Shown: in pieces, positions 47,557 to 59,889 of the stretch
Numbering within the stretch: position 1 is the stretch's first letter
Layout of the letters: every line of letters starts with the position of its first letter
Notes under the pieces: generated by a model
The model's database searches: none
What the model saw: the letters and a program-made list of their open reading frames with translations, nothing else
What the model was told of the DNA's origin: nothing
Source: Corticium candelabrum
Lineage: Eukaryota > Porifera > Homoscleromorpha > Homosclerophorida > Plakinidae
DNA length: 64,000 bases
Assembly (NCBI RefSeq): GCF_963422355.1
Contig: NC_085097.1
Span: 2,022,001-2,086,000, forward strand
Direction: 5' to 3'
Position numbers and translations under genes: made by a program

Positions 47557-48510
47557 ATGCCTTCGTGGAACAATTTAGAACTACTCAAGACCATTTCCTC
47601 CGGAAGTGCTTGGCAGTCCGGCCGTAGGCCCACGCCAATGGATGTAATGATGTTCAAATTTGCATATCTTCTGTTACACATTATTTCTTTAAATTACATT
47701 GTCTTTCTAGATTCGGTTCCGATGACGGCCATCTCGAAAGCGTTCGAGTGTACCTTCCATTTGAGAAGGTATCACAGCCTCTACTACACTCTCGGTTCTG
47801 CCTCGTTCTCCTCAGCAACAATCCGGAATCTCTTACAGCGTTTATCGTTTATTCACGACTTCTACTCAGAGGTCGAGCTTCACGACGCAAGGATTCTCGA
47901 GTTCGGAGGTGGACCTACGATTTACAGCCTCATCAGTGCGGCTCCTTACACTAGAGAGATTATCTTTACCGACATCAATTCGCAAGCACTCGAAGAGATC
48001 AGGCGTTGGAAGGAGAGCCAACCGGATGCGTTGGATTTTAGTGACGTCATTGGTTACGTGGTCGGGGAGCTAGAGAAAAGGGACCCAGAAGAATGTCTAC
48101 GTAGGACTGAAAGTCTAAAAAAATTGATTACGAAATTGGTGAAGTGCGACTTCCGGCAACCACACGAGCTCTTCGAAGAAGACATGAATCCTCAGTTTGA
48201 CGTCGTTTCCGTCCATTTCTGTCTGTGTTGTTCGGCCTCTCTGGATGAATACAGAAGCAACCTAGTAAAATTATCCAAACTGCTACGACCGGGAGGATAT
48301 TTGCTGCTGTCGGATGCGCTGGAGGAGAGACGGATCAAAGTCGGTGATGAGGTATTCTCTAGCAGCCTGTTCCTGACTGAAGACGCCTTGCTGGATTCTA
48401 TCAAACAATGTGGGCTGGAAATTCATCAAGTTAGCCTGCTAGAGGACTCGTGCACTGAACTCTCGGATACAACTAAGCGAATAACTCTAGCAGCCAAGAA
48501 ACCTTGCTAG
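47557..48510 (+). CDS. NNMT/PNMT/TEMT-family methyltransferase (unit C)
   Basis: The part from MTAISKAFEC (47722) to the stop corresponds to the 262-codon genes of units A and B, with 11 amino-acid differences by hand count. Motif I, ILEFGGGPTIY, and LLRPGGYLLLSDAL are unchanged. Here the frame is open further upstream to 47557 (MPSWNNLELLKT), because the putative intron before the VPM segment contains no in-frame stop in this copy. Real translation probably starts at 47722 or in a spliced 5' exon. Relative to B I count about twelve replacement and eight silent changes, which suggests weak to moderate constraint. Confidence 0.83.
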   Translation: MPSWNNLELLKTISSGSAWQSGRRPTPMDVMMFKFAYLLLHIISLNYIVFLDSVPMTAISKAFECTFHLRRYHSLYYTLGSASFSSATIRNLLQRLSFIHDFYSEVELHDARILEFGGGPTIYSLISAAPYTREIIFTDINSQALEEIRRWKESQPDALDFSDVIGYVVGELEKRDPEECLRRTESLKKLITKLVKCDFRQPHELFEEDMNPQFDVVSVHFCLCCSASLDEYRSNLVKLSKLLRPGGYLLLSDALEERRIKVGDEVFSSSLFLTEDALLDSIKQCGLEIHQVSLLEDSCTELSDTTKRITLAAKKPC

Positions 48511-49047
48511 TACAATGCATTTATATTATATTACTAGTACTACCCGCCCTATGGGCGGTGGCAATCTGGGTGTTGGCAATCTACCGTTGTACGCCACTTC
48601 TGCAATGAAGACGCACCTTCCGCGAGACCGGTGTCATGTCGATCGGCGCGTTACGGACAGACGTTACGGACAGACATGTGGACAGACGGAAGTGGGCGTT
48701 CCCGAACATCTCAAACACGTCACACCCGCATATTCGGCACTTCCGCGAAGACACATTCGCGTAGCAATCTAATTTTAGGTTAATTTTAGCCCCCAAGCAA
48801 TCCGATGCGACCGTTCGTCTCAGAGTACGCATGTTCCAGCATTCCCATCTCAGACTCTGCCCACCTAAAACGTCATAATCTATTCGTGGAGGATGACGTC
48901 ACTTCCGCGAAGACATTCGCGCATCTCATTTCAGGCAGCCAAAGTCTCGTTTCGGCCCGTCGGAGGCGGTCGAGGCAAAATCCGACGTGACCGTTCGTCT
49001 CGGACTCGCGATCTCGACCGGCCCACCGCGTTTTGCGACGATCCGAG

Positions 49048-49944
49048 CACCGGCGTAGCGTCCGGGGGGAAAAGCGGGGGGAAAGCTGAGGGGAAGGTGG
49101 GGAGGCTAATAGCCTCCGAAACATTTAGGGCGTGTCACTTCTCTTCAAGCAGAACTACAATTATAACTTAGTAAAACAGTGAGAATCCCCTTAATCTCAG
49201 AGTAGTATATTGACGATTGACGACAACGTTAATTAATTAACAATATGTCTGTGACAATACACATCTCTATTTCAGTATGATAAAACCAGTGTAACTGTTG
49301 ACAAGTCGTGGACACTTAAAGTGCGCATGACTATCACATATTTGAGACGTCGCTATCCGGCAGTGGCAGCGTCGAAGAAGACCGCATCAAAAAGGCATGC
49401 AGAAGCCTATACATCAATTCTTTTTCAAGTAAGTCTAGGTAATTACGGTCGACAACCCGATTGACCGGAGAATGGAATCTCCTGCAGCTCCGCTACCCAA
49501 TGATTTGCTTGCACTGCACGATACTTTCTCCCCAGATATATTCTATCTATTAATTTAAAAAACTATAGCTAGACCTATATTGCTCGCTAGATGGCGAAAT
49601 GCTAAAATTGGTCAACGTCGTTTGTACTGAATTGGTCTTCTAGATTCTATTGTCATCGAGATGCCATCTAATTTTGACGATTGCAGCAAGCCACGAAAAC
49701 CTTTTTAGCACGGATGGTAACAGTGTGTCCACTCCTTTATACGCACACTGACAGTACGCAGTCCGACAGTTCATTTGTAACCTGAATTGATATTAATTTA
49801 CTTAGATATCTACAAACTGAGAGCTAGAAAAGTAGGAAATGGGCGTGGCTTGTGGGAGAAATGGGCGTGGCTTGTGGGAGAAATGGGGGTGGTCTGCGGT
49901 CTAATTTATCGGACCACCAAACTTAAGGGCCACGCTACGCCGGT
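49048..49944. mobile_element. hAT-type non-autonomous element, 897 bp, perfect 8-bp target duplication
   Basis: GATCCGAG occurs at 49040-49047 and 49945-49952. The ends are CACCGGCGTAGCGT and its complement. The corresponding site in unit A (15918-15925) is uninterrupted, confirming insertion after or in only one of the two arms. No ORF of note inside. It includes two direct copies of GGGAGAAATGGGCGTGGCTTGT near 49840-49880. Confidence 0.87.
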
Positions 49945-50067
49945 GATCCGAGATCGGCGTCGGAGTTGCGGCGGTTACCTAAATTGACAGCTCTATGCGC
50001 GCTGGACTTGAGCTTCTGACCACCTGATCTGTGCGTCGTGGCGCGTCGCGTCGCGCAAATATTTCTA

Positions 50068-50345
50068 TAGTCTCGCGTAGCCAGACCCCCGCCGCTTCAT
50101 CCTTCCGGACGAAATTGGGTCTGGTGAACAGCCTTTGATGTCGCTGTGTGCCACGTTGCTAGAAATCGGCTATCTAAAGACCGGATTTGGCTTCTTAAAT
50201 GCTTCACTAAAGACCAGACTGGTATACAAGCAGTGCAATCCTATCTCATTAGCCGAATTCTCTTGTTTCGCAGAGAACAACTCGAACACTACAGCTAGGG
50301 TCGTTGCTGTCTGCATGTCTACAGCAACAATTAATTAAACGCGGC
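50068..50345 (+). repeat. Dispersed repeat 'TCTCGCGTAGCCAGACCC' family, copy 4 (partial)
   Basis: Counterpart of 15510-15808 in the left arm, starting AGTCTCGCGTAGCCAGACCC and ending near GCGGCCGCGGGAACGTTGAC. Confidence 0.65.
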
Positions 50346-51315
50346 CGCGGGAACGTTGACGTCGACATGCTATAGGCTTCCATCTCCTACGCAATCTGTC
50401 GTGATCGTTGTCAACATCAAACAAGTAAACCACCGCCTTGACACAGGGGGCATCCTTCGATGTTGACTAAAGCTGGGATAGGATTCAGTAATTTCTATTC
50501 CAGCGTCAGCGTCAATATTGTGAACCAGGCTTTAGAACCGGTACCGCCTTGCTTTGACATAGCAGGATGGATACACGATCACCTAACTAATTTGTTAGTA
50601 CATTCTTTCTGCTTGGCGGGCTCATTACATTGCGGAACTTGTTGCTTCTAGTTACAATCGTAGCTACCCAATCATCATTGTCTCCACATCCTCACGTGCT
50701 TCTTGAACATGGTATAAATTTCATGCCTATAGTCGCTCGGAGTCCTGAGATTCAGAAATTTTTCCACGGGGCGCGAATTATGTGAACAGACTTTTAATCT
50801 CCAACTTGTGCCACGATAACCACTAACTTAAGACCATTAGAGACCACCTCAGACAATGTGCAAGTAAAATACAATTTCGACAAATTGACATGAAGATCGA
50901 TCGTGAGAAGGGGACTGGACACATTCACTGGCACGTTGAATAATAATAGGTTTGTAGGATTAATTAATTATAACAATTTAATTATTACTGCGTTTTCAAA
51001 AACGAAGATAACGGTGTGAGCGTTGTTTAGAGTTAACGCGATTGGGATAGAATTCGCTAGTTTTGGCATCATGAATAGAGAACACTACAGTGCTAAACCA
51101 TCGGCCGGTGTATGTAACCATATCTCGTCACGTGATAATGTTCGCATACTGATGTATTTAGTCCAACACACTGGTCTCAGCTAGGGTTGCCAGTGCATGC
51201 AGGCGTGTAAACAAAGGATGCTACATTGTAACTCGTCTCGTACTTACAGGTCATTCGCTTCGTCCGACAAACAGACGCGCTGTCATGGACAGTATGTTCC
51301 ACTTCGCAAATTCCC

Positions 51316-51564
51316 ATGGAGCGCCAAATTTCTGTTGAAGATGACAGTAGTAATTGTAGCTGCAACAACACCGCCCAGCCACGCACACCGAAAATTCAAG
51401 CTGTCAGACTGAGAACCACTATGCAGAAACACCGTGAAACAAGCAAAATGTTACAAGTCAGGTACACGTACCGCATGGCACCTGAATCTTACCAGCACCT
51501 TCGCTCTCTATCTCTAGACGCCTGGTTGTTGGTGGGAAAACATGCACGTGCAAGTGTAGATTAG
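51316..51564 (+). CDS. Small conserved ORF, unknown function (right-arm copy)
   Basis: 82 codons, one amino-acid difference from the left-arm copy at 13607-13855 (Asn for Asp in DDSSNCSC). Same caveats as the left copy: it may be an exon or a chance frame kept open by recent duplication. Confidence 0.35.
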   Translation: MERQISVEDDSSNCSCNNTAQPRTPKIQAVRLRTTMQKHRETSKMLQVRYTYRMAPESYQHLRSLSLDAWLLVGKHARASVD

Positions 51565-52171
51565 GTGTGTGTTTCTAAGTGCTAAACCCTTAGGAAAAGC
51601 AAAGTACTAAATAGCATGTACAGGATGCGCGACCTGCATGATGGCCAAATTCTCGTAGCAGCGAACAAACAAAGAGAGGTGGAGCCTTAGGATGACAGCA
51701 CGTTCGACACAGCGTCTCGTCTATTGGTCGGAATAGCTTCATTTTCAGCTGAGCTAATCGAGTATAAATTTCTATGTATTAATATACCCTATTGCACTAT
51801 CATTTCCAATCCGAATTGCACATATCTATTTAGGAATTCTAGCATGGCCACTATCCCATTAAACTGGCAATTGAATTCGGCATAGTGAGTAGTCTAGACG
51901 GTCGGTTGTCACCAGACTACAGTATCCTTAGCCCGGATATCCAGGTCTCGGGTAATTAACTAGAGGCGGAGCCTCTGGTTACAGTAGGCGACGATCCTCA
52001 GACAGATGTGCGCGGGAATTACCTATGTGCTAAAATTGTCATGAAGTTGAAGCTGTCCATTGTCGTAGATTTAGGTGGATAGGAGTGTAATTGCCGAACG
52101 TAGCGAGGCTTCTAATCCGGGTTGCACAACAGAAATGGGCGTGGTCCTATATGGCTCTCCATCGAGCTTTT

Positions 52172-52232
<61 letters not shown>
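52172..52232 (+). repeat. (GT)n microsatellite
   Basis: About 30 GT units. Right-arm counterpart of 12899-12986. Confidence 0.98.
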
Positions 52233-52234
<2 letters not shown>

Positions 52235-53343
52235 ACAAATCTCAAATTTGTCCTCCCCACGACCACGTTTCATGGTAGGACCTACCTCAAAAAATCGTTT
52301 CCGTGTCCGACTACAGATGAGTCTAGGAACGATTCGTGCAAATGACGAAACGGCGGCGAAAACGCTTCATGAACTTCCGTCGCCCCATCCTTTTGTATTG
52401 CAACTAGAAACCGTGTGTACATGACAACCAAGAAACACCTTCAGGAGTTGAATGCCGCCTACAGTCAACTATCCACACGTCCCGTACTACAGTATGATCA
52501 ATCCTGGACACTGTGCTGCATGTTGATAGTCACTGTTTGTCGATATCAATTTCTATGTCACTAGATACCATACCACTGTCGTTACAACGGAACCGAGTCC
52601 ATACCTAGACTGTACATTTCAATTGCTTTGATCACGATCGCAAAACGACGACTATTGTACCTATACCAGGCCTATATACGTAATCTAAACTACTAGGAAG
52701 TTTGCATGATTACTTCCATGACAGGGTTTCAACAAATACGTATTGTCTAGATTGGACTCCGCGTTTCAGTAGACGGTATGAGAACTCCGTCAGACTCACA
52801 AACGCGAGGCGCCTACGGATACCCTACAACTAGTTAACTTAATTAAGCACACTAAGAAAACTTAGTCAGTGACTGATTGCCATAAATAACTATTCAGCAA
52901 CTCTGTACTGTGTCTTTCTAGTCTAGCGATTAGTTGCATTATTGTTGACATATCCATTGAGATACTAGTACCTGTGTCAGAAGTCTGTCAAACTAATTAA
53001 GTAGCTGCAAAATTCGGTTAATATTAGTATCAACAAAAATAGACAATACACAGGTTTCAATCCAATATTGCATTATGTGCTGGCTGCTAAACAGACCAAA
53101 CATTTGTTTACTTCTTGTGATGAAGTATAATTACAGCAGCAACATCAGACTATGTAAAACTAAAATTACAGGGTAGCTAAGCTCGAGGAACAGATTAGCC
53201 ATTTACATGTAAAGAAAACATATTACGTGACCGATTATGTTCTTTAAGTTGGTCAATACTTTAAGTATGACTACTCCCTTGTGATATGTTGCAAACGTAT
53301 TGTATGACGATTGCCGTGTAGGCCTTCGATGACTGTAGCCTTG

Positions 53344-54485
53344 CTATGCAATCATGACAGGATTGTACGTCTTCGCTTGCAGTTCATTCACACTGGAGTA
53401 GCCAGTACCTCCCTATATCAATAGTACAAGAACCTCAATACGTCAAAAAAGGAGTTTGAGTTCACTAGTCCAACTTCTATTTGTTTTAATCAAGGTACAT
53501 GGCTTCGTCAATATTAATGCATGCCTATCCAACCAAACAGTATCCATGTCTGCTTAGGTATGTTGGTCTCTCATATACCTTTACATCCATTGTTTTGCTG
53601 TTTGTCCATCAATTTCTACAACCATTTTGCTGTCTGTCTCATGCTGGCTAGTATGACTCTTAATGTACTTTATCAAGAATTTATATTATCATGCCCAGAC
53701 ACCTCTCATACAAACACTGCACTCACCCGTTGTAAAGCAATGATATCATTGTCCTTCAGTTTCTGACCTGTAATTGGACAAAGCATATCCTTCTTGATAA
53801 GACGTTCAAAGCATTGTGTCGTCACAACCTTGCCACTAACACCAAACACAAACATATACATAAATAAATTATGTGTAAAGGAGCCAAATAATGAAATTTG
53901 TGATAAACAAGTGTGTCATTTACTCAATATTCGTTTCGGATGCAAACCACGTGTACTAAACAATTACAATCAGCTATCTACATGACCTTGACCATCCAAA
54001 GTTAACTACAGTGGAAGAAACAATCACTATGTACAGATGTCTCATATATGATATAGCGACTGTCAACAACTGGTCAGACAAGTGAAGAGATTCGTCTGCA
54101 ACAGCAGTGCATTTGGCAGAAACAACTTTGATGCAGTCAATGTTCTGGGTCAGTGGGTATAGTCGTCTCATTCAAATTCTTGCATTGCAATTCTAATTTG
54201 TCATTCTAATTTTTTCTGGTTTTCTAATTTTAAATTTTAAGTCTTAATTTTTAATTTTTAATTTTAGAATAGCACTTTCTTATTTTCACTTTCTAAGTTT
54301 TGCATTATAAGATTTGATATTTAACATTTAACTTTCATGCACATTTGTGCTGCTCCAACTACCCACTGACCATCCTGGCACTGCAAATAGAGATCCGCTA
54401 CCACAGAGTGACAATTTGGATGATTTAGGAAACAGGAATGACATTCACTAAGTTTGGCTAATGATTGGCAGGAAGATTTTGTAAA

Positions 54486-54575
<90 letters not shown>

Positions 54576-57101
54576 TTACATCACAGTCTGTGCTATCACA
54601 TACCAGCTTTTCAATACAACACATGGAACCGAATTCCCCAATGCATCGTGAGTCACAGCACATTTGTATCGAACCTACAACACAAGAATATCACATTTTA
54701 ATAACTGCATTTGCAACAGTCCAGAAGTGCAATCCAACATGAGTCCTTTATGCTATAAACTGCATTTTGTAAATCAAAGGAGAGTGACAAATTGCCCTCG
54801 TGGATACTGCGTGTGAAGAGTGAGAGTAATCCCAGTCAAACAAAAGCAATGGCAATTATGAAGTTTAATATATTAATTAAACCAAGTCAAACTGACATTT
54901 AACTTACTACAATATAGAGACCTAGACACATCTACTATACTGAACACAATAGTGCTCATAGTAAGTAACATCAAATATGTTTCCTTTTGGAAACCCAATG
55001 AATGCAGGAGCTGCTGAAGTCTTCCACTGTATATTCAGATATAGGGACCACTACAGAATGCACTTGTACTGTATCTGTAATACTAAGGCGTACAAAGAGC
55101 GAGTGCAATCACACTTTGCAAAATAAAACTGTCCCAGTTTCCTACAATATTCATCGTTCCTGCTTCAACAAAGAGAAATGCAGAACTAATAGATGCATTT
55201 AATTAAGTAGACATTAGGCTGATAATGGCTGTGATCAGTAAATACCTGCTGTACAGAGGAACATTTTAACTAAGCCAAAAGTAGTACACAAGATAACAAC
55301 TAATGATATGCATCATTGACTCACTCCTGCTTCATACACGTTAACTCCTCACACAGCTGCATTTTTCCAAAGCAAGGCAGGGGCAGAGCATAGGAAAGGG
55401 TCAGCTGGTTGGACCTGTCGGGCCCACACAACCAGTGTTTGTAAAAATGGACTTTCACCAGCGAGTGATGGCCACAACTTCCGGTTTAGGTATAGATGAT
55501 TAAATATAATATTTTTAAATATATCTTTTAGAGTAAGTAGCAAAAACGAAGTAGATAGTATAGTTTTCCATGACCAATTTGCGAGAACACAGAGTAAGAA
55601 ATTTGGTATGTGCAAATAGATTAATTAATTGGTGTGGATTAGTCCAAAAATAGCACATGCTAGATGTGTTTTGTCACGTGACACAACCATGCCTTCTAGC
55701 GCACGTTAGGCCTAACTACTTCAAATATGCTTCCTACGCCTCTGCTAGATATCCTTTATGTCAAGCAACAGCTTGATGGTCAAGGACAATGAGTGCCATA
55801 GTCTCCCAACAATGCAAAATGACAAACAGTTAACACCTACCAGTCCCTCACTCATGTGCCACAATCTGTCCAACAGTGCAGCTAATGCAATTACTAACCT
55901 CTTTTGCAATCAGTGATTTATCTTGTGCATCATCTATTCTGGTGAAAGAAACAGTTACCAGATCCTAAGGAGAAATAATGATAACTGATATGACAAACAC
56001 AACAACCCATAGGTCTGTTGTCTTTACCTTCACCCTTAACTGTTTGCCAGACATTGGACAGTAAGTTTTCTTGTCCTACAGTTACACATTCATGCAGTCA
56101 CCACACACAAACTCACTTGCTAGACGTACCGGTTTCTTCACCGACGTGGGTTTGGCATCTGGAGTAAGAGAAGGAATCCAGAAACTTGGGAGATCTTTCC
56201 GTTTCTCGCCAGACATGTTGCTGACTGACTTCGACCCTTTGCTGCTGCCAGCTACAAAGAAAAACTAGGATAACTACAGCACAATCATCACTAACAACAC
56301 GAATAAGTCTTACCTACTGCAACCTCCTTAAAAGGATCAATAGGAGCAGACGTTATCCTATTTTCTGTAACATAGTTGTGTTACTAATCAGCTGCAAATA
56401 ATTTCTATGCATATTAATTGTACAGAAATCACTGACTTAGTCAAGTTGACAAAGCAACTACCATACAATTCTGTATCAAGCCCTGGACTATATGTAACAA
56501 AGGATCATAAACTAAGCGTATAGGGCATGGGCTATACCAGGAATCCATATTAAGGCTACCCCTTCACACAATAATTATTATGCTAACCAGAATACTATAC
56601 AAAACCCATTCTGTACAGTACAATGCTGCTTACTGAAATACCAGCTATCCAAGCAAGCAAGTAATATACACACATGTACACATGCATGGGTGTATGCATG
56701 CACACGCACATGCACACATTAAACCTTGAACCTTGAACCTGCCATGCCCACTATGGGCCTAAGTAATGCAACACTTCTCTCCATACTTTTCGATCTCCAG
56801 CCAGCACTAGATTGGCAATTCATACATCACAGTTTCTATCCACCGTTGTTTGACACCATGTGTAGGTTGTTTGATGCCAAACAATTCGCTTCTCAATAAC
56901 ATCTTCTGATATCTTTAAGAGGGCATTCCATCAACATGATCTAACCATTGCAGACGCCTTCTATGGATTTATGTTTCTATAGTCTCATTAGATCTACCGC
57001 TTTCAAGTTGTCTACATATCTGATCTTATCGCACCTTGAAACACCCAAATAGCCCTAATGCATCTCAAATAAAATGCATTGAGGTGCATGTCGAATGTCA
57101 A

Positions 57102-57170
<69 letters not shown>

Positions 57171-57177
57171 TGCACGT

Positions 57178-57230
<53 letters not shown>

Positions 57231-59825
57231 CACACACACTTCAAGAGTAGCAGACTAATAAATAACCAATATGCTTTTTACTGCAATCAGTCTACTATAA
57301 TTTGATAGAGGCATCAATGCATTTTCGTTCAGTAATGAGGAACGCTAGCACTATAGATGCATAACAAGTGTTGGAATTAAACCATCTTGCTGTAAAAATA
57401 GAGCGTTACTACTAACATGTGCTTGTTTTAATTAATAACAGTCACACCCATTTAACACACGTTAGACCAGACCATTTGACTCCTTTGATGCCCCTAAAGC
57501 CTTGTTCACAATACACCTCGCGTCGCATCGTCTCGCGTCAAAGGAGGCCATTTCTGACATGACACGCTGGAATAGGAAAAAATCCTATCCAACACATCGC
57601 GCCGCGTCGTGTCGGAAACGGCCTCCTTTGATACGAGACGACGTGATGCGACACGGGGTGTATTGTGAACCAGGCTTAAGCAGTCTCTTTGAGTAACAAT
57701 CTTCATAATTTTAATCTCTGTTGACTACATATAGACAAAATTTTAATGTTACTGCAGCAACCGCTGCCATGTATAGTTACGTATGCAGCCTCTTATCATT
57801 CGGACAGTACTGATTGCACATATGTTTCTGTCTCACCATGTTTAACAAATGCCTCTTCTTTAGCCTGCTGTTCAGCTGCAGCCAACTCAGCCTGTTCTTT
57901 CTAGAAATGAAAACGACATGCCAGATCATTGTACAATAACATTGAGAGACTACTTTGACCTCCTGATGTTTTCTTTGCTTCTCGTATTCTTTTGTCTTGC
58001 GTGCAACTGCAGAACAAATAGCAGACAGAAATTGAAATTGACTAACTTACAAACCAGATGTGGTATACATACAATACATAAGCCAAAACAATAAGGAATT
58101 GTGACATTTTATCAACTGGTTTAACAAAATAAACAAAGTAAACATTGCATATACAAATTAATTAGAAATTAATTAAATAGAAATGTTGCTTGCAAACTGC
58201 ATGACCTAATTGAAAGCAAAACTAAAATACTATACCATACGCGTTGTTCCATGTAGTAGTTACTAAACACGTAACTGTTTGTACTACTACACATATCGTA
58301 TTGTGATTACACTGTGTAAACGTTGTTTTGCGCATGCGCAATAATAACGCGTTGGTACTGTTTTCCTTTGCGTTTGATCAATTAGCAATGCACATTAGAA
58401 CTCAAAACACAACAAAGAAATCGAAAAAAAGAACGAATAAGATATAATAAAAGAGAAAAAAAATGTAAAAACTGTGCCGGAACCCGGGATTGTTCAATTC
58501 GGATACGACCCATGCGGATCGTCCGGGGATTCGAACCAGGGACCTCTAGATCTTCAGTCTAGCGCTCTCCCAGCTGAGCTATTCCGGCCGCTGAACAATC
58601 GAGCGGAAACTCGTATTATATTCACACACGCTAACAGCGTATGCCTAATACATGTGCATACAATTCCTATTTTCCTAGTTTGCAATGCAAATCAGTTGGC
58701 AATAACATAATACAACACATCAATGAGATTATAGTCTCACTTTCTTTCTTTTGATGCAGGAGACACTCTAAAATGGCTTCACGATCATAGAGATATCCAT
58801 CCGATCTTATGAAACATTATACAAGTTATGATCTTGTCGAAAACGATTTGCACAATACACTCACGTAACAACGGGGTCTTGGCATGGTTGTAATGTAAGA
58901 CTGCAACAATCAAATCCCTACATACATAACCAACCGGTAGACGTAATACAGCAAAGTCAAATTTCATATCAAAATACTTTTATGTAGACTACATATTATA
59001 GTTGCCAAAAACATACTGTTAGCATACTTATTCGTGTGCAGTTTCCTCCAACCAAACGATTACATTTTTGCAATAAACAATAATAAGTTGCTGATGATGA
59101 TGCAGTCTGGCATAAATGCACAAATAAATTCCGCACACATGTTTTAGTTTTCCAAATTGTTTCAGACCTACATAATTAACTTGCTTTGCAGCGTAAAGAC
59201 AGAGCAAAAGCACAACAAATGTTAAAGATAAAATGTTTCCTTGCCCCAAAGTAAAACAAAACCTGGTTGAGAAACTCAGCTGCCAGTTAGATTGGTTTGA
59301 TTTTAACTGATGTGGTTGGTTGATTTTGTACTGAACCAGATTATAAAATGATATGATTATTAGATTAGCATTCTGGCTTGGAGAGTAATCAAAAAGCAAG
59401 GCTACTGTATAACCGGTTATTTCTATAATTATGATATCTCTGTGAATTCTGTGAAAAATCACGGAATGCACAAATAAAGTTTGGATATTTAGGGTTATCC
59501 TCGGAGTCACAAGTCACCGACCAAACACATGCATACACACGTGTACTGGTACATGTGTGTACCAGTAACTGTCTTCCTAGTTACAACGCAGAAATTTAAT
59601 TAGTAGTAATTAAAACTTTTGTCTCAATTCTCAAATAGCAGAAATTTAAGACTGGAGAAATAACCGGTTATATCAACATTGTTCCTATTACATCCAGACT
59701 TCTTGCTACTTTAGTCTACACGTTTATTTGTCCAACTACAGTTCATCGGTGTAGGAACCTAGATTTGGTTGAGGTGGCACAAATTTGCCTAAAAGAGCGT
59801 AGTACCACAACAAGGCTGAATGTAT

Positions 59826-59889
<64 letters not shown>

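Larger units (their letters stand above)
38615..49047 (+). repeat. Methyltransferase unit C (interrupted), inner end of the right arm
   Basis: Unit sequence occurs as 38615-39001, 40373-40646 and 47268-49047. It is split by a TA-flanked element (39002-40372) and by the Gypsy element (40647-47267). Its order and orientation are the mirror of unit A, as expected for the right arm. It differs from A/B by about 4% at the protein level of the methyltransferase. Confidence 0.85.
49945..56043. repeat. Right arm of the inverted duplication (outer part)
   Basis: Reverse-complement match to 9084-15925. Contains the repeat copy at 50068-50345, the small ORF at 51316-51564, the microsatellites and NOSIP exons 9-13. 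The arm ends inside exon 9 of NOSIP, beyond which NOSIP continues uniquely. Confidence 0.9.

Noticed and set aside
47557-47721. N-terminal extension of the unit C methyltransferase
   Set aside because: The equivalent DNA in A and B has stops and a splice acceptor just before VPM, so it is probably an intron read through by chance.
59028-59510. 160-codon ORF on the minus strand
   Set aside because: It lies wholly in NOSIP intron 2, is AT-rich and hydrophobic by composition, and has no family signature.
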